A stretch of DNA of 64,000 nt from Rohdeia sp041398665 (GTDB lineage: Bacteria > Planctomycetota > UBA1135 > GCA-002686595): the NCBI GenBank assembly GCA_041398665.1, contig JAWKUH010000011.1, positions 1-64,000 on the forward strand, in the 5' to 3' direction. Of this stretch, positions 52,917 through 62,774 are shown in pieces. A model generated the notes under the pieces. The model had not been told where the DNA came from, ran no database searches, and worked only from the letters and a program-made list of their open reading frames with translations. The position numbers and the translations under genes are program-made. Every line of letters starts with the position of its first letter. Within the stretch, counting starts at the first letter, position 1.

Positions 52917-53216
52917 GGCGGGATCGCCCCTCCGAAGGGGCGCGAGGCGCGGATGGAAGCGGGCCATCGTAGCCACGGCGCCCCCCCGGACGAAGCACGG
53001 CGCGGGCTCTCCGACCGATCTCCGCCGCCGCTGCGCGCGGGTCGCGCTCCGACGCGGCCGCGCGAACGCCGACCGGAACGAAGAGGGTCCGAACACCCCG
53101 CGGAGCGGAATGCCCGGACCCAGAAGAAGGAGGAGGTTCGCTGCTCTTCGGCGCGGCCGCCGGGCAAACTCAAGCGCCGCACCTCGGAACTTCCCGGGGT
53201 CCGACGCGACGACGCC
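52917..53216. other. divergent intergenic region, guaB / glycosyltransferase
   Basis: 300 bases. The guaB side has a TACGAT hexamer (about 52972, minus strand) and the hairpin GCCCC-N6-GGGGC just before the ATG. The right half is purine-rich (GAAGAAGGAGGAGG near 53126) and contains no gene that I can support. The glycosyltransferase promoter is not obvious. Confidence 0.35.
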
Positions 53217-54330
53217 GTGACCCACGTCCGCACCCTGCACGTCTTTCCGGGTCTCGCCGTCGGAGGCGCCCAGGCGCGCATGGCACGCCTCGTCGAGGCC
53301 CTCGGCGACGAGTTCCGACACGCCGTCGTGTCGCTCGACGGCGACCGGGCGGGATACGCGCTGCTGCGCGACCCGTCGGTCCTCACCTGGGTCGAGCCGC
53401 CGCCCCGCGCGGGGAGCCTCCGGACGATCGCCGCGCTGCGCCACCTGCTGCGGCGCGAACGTCCCGACCTGCTGCTCACCTACAACTGGGGCTCCGTCGA
53501 CGCCGTCGTCGCCGCGCGTACGCTCGGCCTCCGGTCGGTCGTGCACCACGAGGACGGCTTCGGTCCGGAGGAGGTCCATCGGCGCGAGCCTCGCCGGAAC
53601 CTCTTCCGTCGCTTCGTGCTTCCGAGCACGCACAAGGTCGTCGTCCCCTCGCGCGTGCTCGAACGCATCGCGCTCGAGGAGTGGAAGCTGCGACGCGACC
53701 TCGTCGAGCTCGTCCCCAACGGCGTCGACCTCGAGCACTGCGCCCCGGGCGACCGGCGCGCGGCGCGCGCGTCGCTGGGCGTCCCGCAGGACGCCTTCTG
53801 CGTCGTCTCGGTCGGCGGCCTGCGGCCCGAGAAGCGACCGGACCGTCTGCTCGAGGCCGTCGCGCGCGTCGAGGGCGCGTTCGCCCTCGTGGTCGGAGCC
53901 GGGCCGCTCGAAGCGGAGCTGCGGGATCGCGCGGCGCGCCCCGATCTCGCGGGACGCACGCTCCTCACGGGACCGCTCTCGGACCCCGTGCCCGCGCTCA
54001 GGGCGGCGGACGCGTTCTGCCTCCCGTCCGACACGGAGCAGATGCCGATCGCGATGGTCGAGGCGATGGAGGCGCGGCTCGCCGTCGCCGCGACGGACGT
54101 CTGGCGACGTGCGCCACATCCTGCCCGACGCGCAGCACGCGTTCGTCTCCTCGACGGACGACGGGGCCGACGGACTGGCGCGCTCGCTCGCGCCCTCGCG
54201 GCGGACGCCAGGCTGCGTGCGCAGCTCGGGACGGCGAACCGCGAGGCGCGCGCTCCGGCGCTACGCCTTCGCCGACATGGCGACGCGCTACCGCGAGCTC
54301 TACCTCGCCGCCGCCCGACGCTCGCGCTGA
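53217..54330 (+). CDS. glycosyltransferase, GT4-like (3' end frameshifted)
   Basis: About 370 residues once corrected. The GT-B start 'LHVFPGLAVGGAQARMARLVEAL' is shown here at its core GLAVGGAQARM, the G-G-A-Q/E acceptor loop of GT4 enzymes. Later comes 'VVSVGGLRPEKRPDRLLEAV', then 'AADAFCLPSDTEQMPIAMVEAMEA', the donor-sugar E-x7-E segment. After 'VAATDV' the frame breaks: an extra T at about 54102, and changes near 54190 and 54250. Read across the frames the end is sensible ('DVRHILPDAQHAFVSSTDD' ... 'YAFADMATRYRELYLAA'). The GTG start at 53217 has no clear Shine-Dalgarno sequence. Confidence 0.75.
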
Positions 54331-54458
54331 TCGAGCGAGCCGCGCTCCCCGCGAGCCGCGGACGCGCCGCGCCCCTTCTGCGCTGCCCTCGGCGGTCGGG
54401 CTCGCCCGGACGCCCGCGAAGGCGCCGCTCCGGTCGCCGGAGGACGCCCGGCCGCCGG

Positions 54459-54464
54459 TACACT
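54459..54464 (+). promoter_or_regulatory. probable -10 element TACACT for aceE
   Basis: TACACT in the context CGGTACACTGACGG, about 80 bases before the aceE GTG. It fits the TANNNT pattern but with an ordinary leader. Confidence 0.4.
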
Positions 54465-54545
54465 GACGGTTCGGTCGCCCCCGCGCGATCTCCATCCAGC
54501 CGCCCCGGCCCCAGGCCCCCGCGCGGCCCGTCCCAGCCACTCCCC

Positions 54546-57357
54546 GTGCACGTGATTGACGAAACCGCCCGAGGCCTCCGCTTCGAGCTGCTCGAACGCA
54601 TCGCCGACCGCGCCTTCGCGCAGATGGTCGCGATGATCCACATCGCGAACCACCGCAAGGACAAGGAGCCCGGCGACCCGAAGGTCGGGGGGCACCCCGC
54701 GGCCTGCGCGAGCAGTTTCCACCTGCTCGGGGCCCTGCACCTCGTGGTGCGCAAGCCGCAGGACTTCGTCTGCTGCAAGCCGCACGCGTCGCCGATCGAC
54801 CACGCCTACCACCACCTCATGCGGCTCTTCCGCCGCGAGGACGGGACCTGGCTCACGGACGAGGAGGCCGAGGGCGCGATGACGCGGCTGCGCAAGTTCG
54901 CGGAGCCCGGCGCGGCGGACGTGTTCCAGAGCTACCACGCGAAGACCGACCCCGACAGCTTCCACTTCCTCCCCTCGGGCACGGTCGGCATCCCGCCGGT
55001 CAACGCGATCTTCCTCGCACTCGCCTACCGCTACGCCGCCGACCACGGCTACGAGGTGCCGCAGGACGCGCACTTCTGGGCGCTCATGGGCGACAGCGAG
55101 TTCCGCGAGGGTTCGCTGCTCGAGGCGATGCCCGAAGCGGCGGAGCGCAGGCTCGGCAACGTGACGTGGATCGTCGACTACAACCGCCAGAGCCTCGACG
55201 GCACGCGCCCCTCGTTCGACGCGGGTCTGCAGTCGACGGACGCCGACCGCATCGAGCGCACCGCGCTCGCGAACGGCTGGAAGGTGATCCAGGTCCGCCA
55301 CGGTCGCCGCCGCCTCGAGGTGTTCGAGCGGCCCGGCGGCAAGTCGCTGAAGCGGTTGCTCGACGGCGCGCTCTCCGACTACGACCTCCAGTACCTGCTC
55401 TACCGCCGCGACGCACAGCTCGCGCGCACGATGCTGACGGCGCGCGACCCCGGTTGCGCGCAGGTCCTCGAACAGCTGACGGACGCGCAGGTGCTGGCCG
55501 TGCTCGCCGACTTCGGCGGTCACGACATGCAGTGCCTGGTCGAGGCGCTCGAGCGCTCGCGCACCGAGCCCGACGTGCCGTACTTCATCGTCGCGCACAC
55601 GCTGAAGGGCTACGGACTCGAGTCCCAGGCGGACCCGTCCAACCACTCGTCGCTGCCGTCCGCGAAGGAGGTCGAGGCGATCCTCGGTCGCAACGGTCTG
55701 TCGATGGAGCGGCCCTTCGCGCACTTCTCCGAGGACACCGAGGAGGCGCGCTTCCTCAAGGAGCGCGGCGACGTGTACCGCCGCGGGATCGAGGGCCACG
55801 AGGACCTCGTGCAGCGCAACAAGGAGGCGCTCCGGCGTCGGCTCGACGAGGTCGGCGGCATCCCGGAGTCGCTCGACATCGATCTGTCGATGTTCCCGAT
55901 GGTCCACACGCAGCAGATGTGGGGCCAGATCGCGGCGAAGTTGATGCGCATCGGCACGCACGGTCAGGGCGGCGCGCCCATCGGCGGTTCCGCCAAGGCG
56001 GAGCAGCCGCTCGACGAGCACAAGCTCGCTGGGCCCCGCCGCCGAGATGATGCTCACGCTCTCGCCCGACGTCGGGACGTCGACGCAGATCGCGCCGACG
56101 ATGAACGCGCGCATCTACGGCCCGACCGAACAGGGACGCGAGACCGAGGAGTTCGGCGCGCGCCACCCCGAGCTGATGACGGGCACGGCGAGGTACACGC
56201 GCCACATCCGCTTCGAGATCACCGAGGCGAACGCGATGAGCGCGGTCGGCTCGTTCGGCAAGATGGGCGCGTACGTCGGCCTGCCGTTCATGCCGGTCAT
56301 GACGGTGTACGACTTCTTCGTGAAGCGCGCGCTCGACCAGCTCTACTACGACGTCTACTGGGGCAGCGAGTTCGTGATCATGGGGACGCCGTCGGGCGTC
56401 ACGCTCTCCCCCGAGGGTGCGCAGCACTCCTGGAAGAGCGACATCCAGATGCCGAACCTCGTCACCTGGGAACCGACCTACGCGATCGAACTCGACTGGA
56501 TCCTCTCCGACGCGATCGCGCGCCAGATGGAGGGCCGCAACGTCGGTCGCTCCGGCGTCCTGATCCGCGCGGTGACCCGCAGCCTCGAACAGAAGGAACT
56601 GCTGTCGGCGCTCCGTCGTCAGCGCCGCCACAAGACCGGACTCGCCGAGGACGCGCTGTTGTGCCCGGCCGGTTCGAACGACGGCGGCGTCGACGAGTCG
56701 ACCGTCGCCGCGGTCGACGACGCGACGATCCTCGCAGCCCTCCGCCGCGACGTCCTCGCGGGCGCGTACCCCCTGATCGACTGGCGCGGCTACGCGGGCT
56801 ACGAGCCCGGCGACAACGTCGTGCACGTCTTCACCATGGGCGCGCTGGCGACCGAGGCGGTCGCCGCGTCGGAGCGGCTGCTCGAGCGCGGGATCTTCGC
56901 GAACGTCTTCGTCGTCAGCTCGCCCGAGCTGCTGTGCGGGATCCTCGCGCACGCCGACGACTACCGTCACCTGCTCCAGGGCCTCGGGATCGACGGCGAC
57001 CTCCACGGCGTCCCGGGGGCCGCGAGCGACAGCGCCGACGTCGTCACCATCGCGGGACGACGCGTCCCGATCGTCTCGGTGCACGATGGCGAGGCCGGAC
57101 TGCTCGACAACCTCGGTTCGATCGTCGGCGTGAAGCAGCGCGCGCTCGCCGTGCGCCGCTTCAGCAAGTGCGGTCGTCCGTCCCAGGTCTACGGCTACCA
57201 GGGCATCGACGCGGACGCGGTCTTCGAGGCCTGCGGCCGCGTGCTCGCGGAGACGGCGCTCGAGAACTTCCAGGTGCCGCGATCCGTGCTCGAGGGGCTC
57301 GCGGGTCGGACCGGCGAACGTCCGCACTGGCGCGAACTCTGGCCGTCGGCCGAGTGA
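54546..57357 (+). CDS. aceE: pyruvate dehydrogenase E1, homodimeric AceE type (one frameshift)
   Basis: A roughly 936-residue thiamine-diphosphate enzyme that decarboxylates pyruvate and passes acetyl to lipoyl-E2. The ThDP/Mg site is 'GDSEFREGSLLEAMPEA' (near 182) with the metal ligand in 'VDYNRQSLDG'. 'GGHPAACASSFHLLGALHL', 'AHTLKGYGLESQADPSNHS' and 'WGSEFVIMGTPSGVTLS' are conserved AceE blocks. A loss of two bases near 56030 (expected KLALGPAAEMM) shifts the frame; the rest reads through in the +1 frame to 57357. E2 and E3 genes are not in the window. The GTG at 54546 is preferred; GTG 54552 is possible. Confidence 0.88.
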
Positions 57358-57983
57358 GTGCCGGAGACGGACCCGGCTGGGGCGACGGTCCGGAGTGGGC
57401 GCTCTCCGCCCCTCCGGACGTCGTGCGCGAGCCCGGTGACCCCGCTCCGTTCCCGTCCTTCGAGAAGGTGCGGGAAGAGCGCGTCTACGACTCGCCGTGG
57501 TGCGGGCTGCGCCGCGACCACATCGTCGTGCGCGAGGGACGCGAGCAGGACTACCACGTCTTCGAGGTGACGAACGCCGTCGCCGTCGTGCCGTTCCTGC
57601 CGGACGGCGACCTGCTCCTGCTCTGGCACCACCGCCATCCGGCGAACCGCACGCAGTGGGAGGTGCCCGCGGGGCGTATCCACGCGAACGAGAAGCCCGT
57701 CGACGCGGCGGCGCGCGAACTCCTCGAGGAGACGGGTTGTCGTGCGCGGGAGTTCGTGCAGCTCCCCGGCTTCTTCCCCACCGGCGGTATCAGCGCGCAC
57801 TACGCGCACGCCTTCGCGGCGCTCGACTGCGTGAAGGTGGCCGAGCTCGACCTCGATCCCGCGGAGCGCCTCCAGGTCGGGCGCCACACCCGCGCCGAGG
57901 TCGAACGCCGTCTCCGTGCGGGCCACTACGCGGATGCGTTCACGTCGCTGTCGCTCTTCTACGCGTTCGACGCGGTGCGCTAG
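57354..57983 (+). CDS. NUDIX hydrolase (ADP-ribose pyrophosphatase-like)
   Basis: A 209-residue NUDIX enzyme. The box GRIHANEKPVDAAARELLEETGC (residues about 107-129; core R-E-L-L-E-E-T-G) has all residues of G-x5-E-x7-R-E-U-x-E-E-x-G-U. The flanking 'WEVPAGRI' and 'FFPTGGISAHYAHAF' resemble ADP-ribose or GDP-mannose pyrophosphatases. The GTG start overlaps the aceE stop (GTGA), which suggests co-expression with pyruvate dehydrogenase, perhaps to recycle nucleotide sugars or ADP-ribose; the exact substrate is unknown. Confidence 0.85.
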   Translation: MSAGDGPGWGDGPEWALSAPPDVVREPGDPAPFPSFEKVREERVYDSPWCGLRRDHIVVREGREQDYHVFEVTNAVAVVPFLPDGDLLLLWHHRHPANRTQWEVPAGRIHANEKPVDAAARELLEETGCRAREFVQLPGFFPTGGISAHYAHAFAALDCVKVAELDLDPAERLQVGRHTRAEVERRLRAGHYADAFTSLSLFYAFDAVR

Positions 57984-58030
57984 ACGCTGGCGCTTTCGGA
58001 CGACGCGGCCTGCCGGCCGGAGCCGCCACG

Positions 58031-58603
58031 TCAACCCGAACCGAGGATCGCCTTCATCTGCCGCAGGTGGATGCCGTGGTGCACGTGGGCGAGCGTCAGC
58101 CACTCCTTGGCGTCGAAGGGCTTGAACCAGGGGTGCAACCAGCGGCGGCGCGTGCGCATATCGGGGATGGCGGCGACCTTGCTCTCGAAGTCGCGCACGG
58201 TCGCCCGGAACGCCTGCACGATCTCCGACCCGGTCGCGGGGTCCGGCTTCAGCGAGCCGATGTCCACGACGATCTCCGGCTCGCGATCCGCCGCCAGGTC
58301 CTCGCAGAACATGGCGATGCCGCGATCGACGAGTTCGAGGTGCGCGAGCACCATGTAGGCGGACCAGCGGCGGCTCGAGTCCTCGAGCGCGAGCATCCGC
58401 GGCACGAGGACGGGCCGCGACGCGCGCTCCTCCCCCGCCGACTCCGCGAGCGTCGCCAGACGGTCCGCGCTGCGCGCGAACCCGGCGAGCAACGTCTCGC
58501 TCGATCGCGTCCGCGAGAGCCACCCGATCAGCGTCCGCCCGACGAGTCGGTCGACGAGCGGGACACCGGCGCCGGGAGCGGCGAGTTCGACTTCCGCGCT
58601 CAC
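58031..58603 (-). CDS. DinB-like / DUF1569 protein
   Basis: A 190-residue helical-bundle protein. The C-terminal 'LTLAHVHHGIHLRQMKAIL' shows the His-rich end typical of DinB-type four-helix bundles (H-x2-H-x2-Q), and 'SAYMVLAHLELVDRGIAMF' supplies the earlier His. DinB relatives often bind a divalent metal or act as thiol transferases; here the role is not known. Its GTG start overlaps the end of the oxidoreductase gene (GTGA), so the two are translationally coupled. Confidence 0.65.
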   Translation of the reverse strand: MSAEVELAAPGAGVPLVDRLVGRTLIGWLSRTRSSETLLAGFARSADRLATLAESAGEERASRPVLVPRMLALEDSSRRWSAYMVLAHLELVDRGIAMFCEDLAADREPEIVVDIGSLKPDPATGSEIVQAFRATVRDFESKVAAIPDMRTRRRWLHPWFKPFDAKEWLTLAHVHHGIHLRQMKAILGSG

Positions 58604-60292
58604 GCCGGGAGCTCCAGTACGGCGCCGTCGCGCAGGAGCTCGGCGCGCACCTCGTCGTACGCGACGTCCTGCACCGCTCGGTCCTGCTCGAGCGCGCGCG
58701 TCGCGACGACGCCCGCCGCGTGCCCGAGCGCGAGGAACACCGGCTCCATCCGGATCGATCCGAACGCGATGTGCGTCGCGGACACCGCCGCCGCGACGAG
58801 CAGGTTCAACACCGAACCGAGCGGCGGCAGGACCGTCCCGAGGTCGATCGGGTACGGCCCGCCCGGCGAGACCTGCACGTCGCCCTCGTTGCGGACGTCG
58901 CCGTCCGCGCCGACGTGTCGCCACACGTTGTGCGAGTCCATGTTGTAACTGCCCATCGCGACGGGGCGTTCGACGGCGAGGCGCCGACGCACGTGGTGCT
59001 CGGTCTGCACGAAGTCGGAGCGCATGCGGCGCCCCTCGCGGACGTAGATCGCGTGCGGCCAGTTGCCGCTCCACGCGTACTCGTCCGCCGCGAGGCCCCA
59101 GGGCGCGTAGGTCGCGCGGATCTCGGGCGGCACGCGTTCGCCGTGCTGCAGCGTGAAGAGCAGTCCGCGCTGCCAGCGCTCGTGCGCCGCGACGATGCGC
59201 TCGCGCTCCGCGTACGACGCGAGCGGATGGGCGTGGTTCATGCCCACGAAGTCGCTGGAAGCACCGCCCCAGTTGTTCGAGTCGGTCTTGCGGTTGGGCA
59301 GGAGGTTCAGCGTGAGGAAGTTCGTGCGCTGACCGGCCTCGATCGAGCGCAGGAGCAGCTCGTACTCCCGCTCGTCGTAGCCGTCCGGCGCCGCGATCGC
59401 GACGCGGTTCGCCGGGACGTCGGTGAGCGCGAGCCGAAAACAGAAGGCCTGCACGCCGCGGTCCGCGCTCCCGTCCGGCGGCAGCGCGTCCACCACGCCG
59501 GCGAGCAGGCCCGAGTCCGTGCGCCCGGGAACCACGTAGGGGTCGACGCCCGGCGGGAACTGGTTCTTCACGGCGAGCGCGGTGCGCACCCCGTTCAGCT
59601 CCTCACCGAACTCGAGCTGCGACTCGCGCCCCACGACGAACGGCACGCCGGCCTCGTCGAGCAGGTCGCCCTCGTAGGTCGCGTCGACGAACGCGCGCCT
59701 CGAAGCGTCGTCCGTCCTCGAGGACGACGACGACGACGCGACCGCGCTCCACGACGGCGCCGCCCGGTCGGAGCAGCCTGCGCGCCGCGGACCACGCGGA
59801 CGCCGGCTTCCTCGCACCAGCGCTCCATCACCGCGGCCGCGACGCTCGGTTCGAACACCCACGCCGTACGGGATGCCGCGTCGAACGCGCGCGTCCCTGC
59901 CCGCGACCGCGGTAGTCCTCGCGCCGCTCGTGCACCCAGGCCTCGGGTCGCTCCGTAGCGCTCGTACACGCGAGCGTAGAACTGCGCCGCGAGCCCCCCA
60001 CCACCTCCTGCTTGCCGGAGTCGGTGAAACAGTCCGGCCGACGACATGCCTCCGAGGACGCGCGTCGCCTCGACGAGGACGACGTCCGCGCCGCGGCGAC
60101 GCGCCGCGATCGCCGCGGCGACGCCCGCCGACGTCCCGCCGACGTCCCGCCGACCACGAGGACGTCGCAGCGCTCCGCCCTTGCGTCGCCCTCCGTCTTC
60201 GGGAGTGCACAGGAAGCCGCGAGCGCCGCGGTGCCCGCGACGAACGCCCTCCGCGTGGTCCCGGAGGAAGCGCGGCGTCGCTGCGCGGTCAA
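58600..60292 (-). CDS. secreted FAD-dependent oxidoreductase (5' third heavily frameshifted)
   Basis: About 560 residues once corrected. The start is a TTG (60292) overlapping the msrB stop, followed by a Tat-like signal 'TTRRAFVAGTAALAASC'. A Rossmann FAD motif begins 'CDVLVVGGTSAG'. The C-terminal two-thirds (from 'FVDATYEGDLLDEAGVPF') fit the FAD_oxidored (Pfam PF12831) family, with 'TNFLTLNLLPNRKTDSNNWG' and 'HVGADGDVRNEGDVQ'. Between 60143 and 59690 the frame changes at least six times, beginning with an 11-bp tandem duplication (GACGTCGGCGG, minus strand) in the FAD motif. Substrates of this family are varied; a surface oxidoreductase is inferred. Confidence 0.68.
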
Positions 60293-60990
60293 CGCTCGGC
60301 CGCGGGGTCGGCTAGGCTCGCGAGTTCGTCGTCGCGCGTGAAGTCGAGCGACTCCGAGTTGAGGCAGAAGCGTCTGCCCGTCGGCTTCGGTCCGTCCTCG
60401 AACACGTGCCCGAGGTGGCCGCCGCAGCGCGCGCACTCGATCTCGATGCGGTGCATGAAGTGGCTGAAGTCCTCCTTCTCGACCACGTTCTCGGGAGCGA
60501 TGGGACGGAAGAAGCTCGGCCAACCGGAACCCGACTCGAATTTCGAGTCGCTGGAGAACAGCGGCAGGCCGCACCCGCCGCAGGCGTAGACGCCCTCCAT
60601 GTGGTTGTCGAGGAGCGTGCCGCAGAAGGCCGCCTCGGTCCCCGCGTTCCGCAGGATGCGGTAGCGCTCCTCGCCCAGCTCGAGCCGCCACTGCGCGTCG
60701 CTCTTCACGACGCGCGGGGAGGCGACCGGACCGACCAGGCGGCCCTCGCGGTCGAACACGCGCACCATCACCGTCTCGGCATCGTCGTCCATCGTCGTCC
60801 TCGTCTCGCTCTCCGTCGGCGTCGCCGCGTCGGTCGCACTCGCCGGTTCCGGCGCCGCGGTCACGCCCGACACGTGCTCGCCGGGCTCCGCAGGATCGGT
60901 GCACGACGTGCAGGCCGCCGCCGCGACGGCGACGCCGACGGTCGCGAGCGTGGCGAGGAGCGACGTCGCTCGGGAAGGTGTGTCTCGCAT
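60289..60990 (-). CDS. msrB: peptide-methionine (R)-S-oxide reductase, exported
   Basis: A 233-residue MsrB, which repairs R-methionine sulfoxide. An N-terminal signal ('SLLATLATVGVAVAAAACTSC') and a Thr/Glu-rich linker place it outside the cytoplasm. The catalytic domain has zinc cysteines in 'CGGCGLPLFSS' and 'CARCGGHLGHVF', the substrate segment 'SGSGWPSFFRP', and the catalytic Cys in 'GRRFCLNSESLDF' (near 210). ATG 60990 has a strong AGGAGG Shine-Dalgarno sequence. It leads an msrB-oxidoreductase-DinB unit. Confidence 0.92.
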   Translation of the reverse strand: MRDTPSRATSLLATLATVGVAVAAAACTSCTDPAEPGEHVSGVTAAPEPASATDAATPTESETRTTMDDDAETVMVRVFDREGRLVGPVASPRVVKSDAQWRLELGEERYRILRNAGTEAAFCGTLLDNHMEGVYACGGCGLPLFSSDSKFESGSGWPSFFRPIAPENVVEKEDFSHFMHRIEIECARCGGHLGHVFEDGPKPTGRRFCLNSESLDFTRDDELASLADPAAER

Positions 60991-61034
60991 GCTGTCCTCC
61001 TGGGTCCGCGGAGGGGGGACCGCAGTATGGAACA

Positions 61035-62774
61035 TCACTCGCGCTTCCACAGCTCGAGACGCGGCCCGGGTCGACGCACGCGCCAGATCGTCGTCAGCGC
61101 GAAGTCGAGTTCGGTCGGGAGGCGCTGTTCGGCGCGGTCCTCGCCCACGACGAGCAGCGGCTCGCCCGCGAGCGCGATCGGCGGCAGCTTCGGTGCGGGG
61201 CGGCCCGCTCGCGCGCCGCGCTCGAACGGCAGCGAGGGCGCGGGATCGACGAGCAGCGGCGGCAGGTCGTCGCTCGTGTCGCGGTCGACGAGCAGGACGA
61301 GGTCCGCGCCGAGCGCGTCGAGCACCTCGTCCGCGCTCGCGGCTCCGGCGAACCGACCGGGCGCACCCTGCGATCCGCGGTGCCGCTCGTCGAACGCCAG
61401 CACCTCGCCGATGCGGAACCACTCGACCGGGCCGTCCTCGATCACCCCCGCGCGGATCGCCTCCGCCTCGAGCTCCTCGCGCGCGTACAGCTCGCGGTAG
61501 CTCGACGCGCGATCGAGCGACGCCAGGTTCGGCGGCAGCTCGGGCCCGTAGCGATCGACCGCGACCACGCCGTCGGGCGGGTGCGCGAGGAGTTCACGGG
61601 TCGCGACGGCGCGCGTGTCCTCGCGCGTGAGGACGAGGGCGAGTCGCGCGGACTGGACCAGGGGGAACAGCAGCAGCAGCCCGAGCGCCGCGCGCCCCGC
61701 CGCGCCGCGCGCGAGCAGTGTCCGCGCGCCGACCGCGGCCGGGACGATCAGGAGGACGACGCCCGGCAGCACGTAGCGCACGTGGTCGTTCTGGTTCGTC
61801 GTGAAGAACGCGAGCCAGGCGAGGCCGAACAGAGTCGGCACCCGGGCTCCGCGTGAACGCAGCGCCGCGACGAGGCCGACGAGCGCGAGCACGCAGATCA
61901 CGGGGTCGTAGCCCAGCATCGCACCCACGAGGTGTTCGACGGAGGCCCAGCGCACCGCGAAGACGATGGCCTGGCCGCCGACCGCGAGGTCGCCCGTCGC
62001 GTCCGGCGAAGCGGCAGGCGCACCGTGCACGAGGTAGGCGTTGTAGCCGACGACGACTGCGACCGCGGCGAAGCTCGCGACGCCGAGCACGCCCTGCACG
62101 AAGCGCTCGCCGAAGGGACGCCAGGGCGTCGTCGAAGCGGCCCACGCGATCCCGCAGATCCCGAGCATCGGGATCCCCGCCTGGTGCGTCGCGGCCGCCG
62201 CTCCGCACGCGAGTCCGCACAGCACGACGTCGCGCCGACGACCGGAGACGGCGTGCCGCGCACCGAACCAGCACGCGAGCATGCCGAACGTCGCGAGCGG
62301 CGCCCAGGGCCGCTCCTGCACCGAGAAGTGCACGTCGAGGAGACACGTCGCGGCGAGCCACGCACCGATCGCCGCGACGTCGCGCGCGCCGCTGTCCCGC
62401 AGCACGAGCCACACGACGATCGCGAGCGCTGCGCCGAACAGCGCGGTGACGATGCGCGCCACGCGGTGCGCGCGCGCCGGCTCGAGCTTGAGCCGCATGC
62501 CGTACTCATCCGCACCGCCCCACTCGCCGGTGACGCGCCCGAGGGCGTACTGACCGGCGTAGCACGGGAGCAGCACGTACGGCAGCAGGTTCGGGTACGT
62601 CGAGTAGCGCCCGACCGGCGGGAACGGGTCCTTGTCCTTCGCCATGCCGAGCGCGGCGCGGACCTCGTGCGTGTCGGGCACGTACTCCGTCTCGGGGAAA
62701 CCGTGCCCGATGCCGACGAGTCGCAGGACGAGGGCCGCGAGGAGGACGGCGAGAAGGGGCAGGCGCGATCGCAT
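61035..62774 (-). CDS. glycosyltransferase family 39-like membrane protein
   Basis: A 579-residue protein with about ten membrane helices in its first 380 residues and a soluble tail. The first loop has 'GFPETEYVPDTHEVRAALG' with the acidic pair typical of the GT39/ArnT (PMT) fold. Later segments include 'VHFSVQERPWAPLATFG' and 'FFTTNQNDHVRYVLPG' (core N-D-H-V-R-Y). Such enzymes move sugars from polyprenyl-phosphate donors to proteins or lipids. Substrates cannot be told. ATG 62774 lies just after the DUF4340 gene. Confidence 0.72.
   Translation of the reverse strand: MRSRLPLLAVLLAALVLRLVGIGHGFPETEYVPDTHEVRAALGMAKDKDPFPPVGRYSTYPNLLPYVLLPCYAGQYALGRVTGEWGGADEYGMRLKLEPARAHRVARIVTALFGAALAIVVWLVLRDSGARDVAAIGAWLAATCLLDVHFSVQERPWAPLATFGMLACWFGARHAVSGRRRDVVLCGLACGAAAATHQAGIPMLGICGIAWAASTTPWRPFGERFVQGVLGVASFAAVAVVVGYNAYLVHGAPAASPDATGDLAVGGQAIVFAVRWASVEHLVGAMLGYDPVICVLALVGLVAALRSRGARVPTLFGLAWLAFFTTNQNDHVRYVLPGVVLLIVPAAVGARTLLARGAAGRAALGLLLLFPLVQSARLALVLTREDTRAVATRELLAHPPDGVVAVDRYGPELPPNLASLDRASSYRELYAREELEAEAIRAGVIEDGPVEWFRIGEVLAFDERHRGSQGAPGRFAGAASADEVLDALGADLVLLVDRDTSDDLPPLLVDPAPSLPFERGARAGRPAPKLPPIALAGEPLLVVGEDRAEQRLPTELDFALTTIWRVRRPGPRLELWKRE

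Noticed and set aside
51276..57983. A single 2235-residue plus-strand open frame
   Set aside because: It is a chain: antisense to guaA and guaB, then the real glycosyltransferase, then the first half of aceE, then NUDIX, joined because GC-rich frames lack stops and because of the local frameshifts. It is not one protein.
49590..60290. Programmed ribosomal frameshifting as the reason for the broken genes
   Set aside because: The break sites have no shared slippery motif, need shifts of different sizes and directions, and several genes need multiple shifts plus readthrough of a TAG. Only the IS3 A7G run is a believable programmed site.
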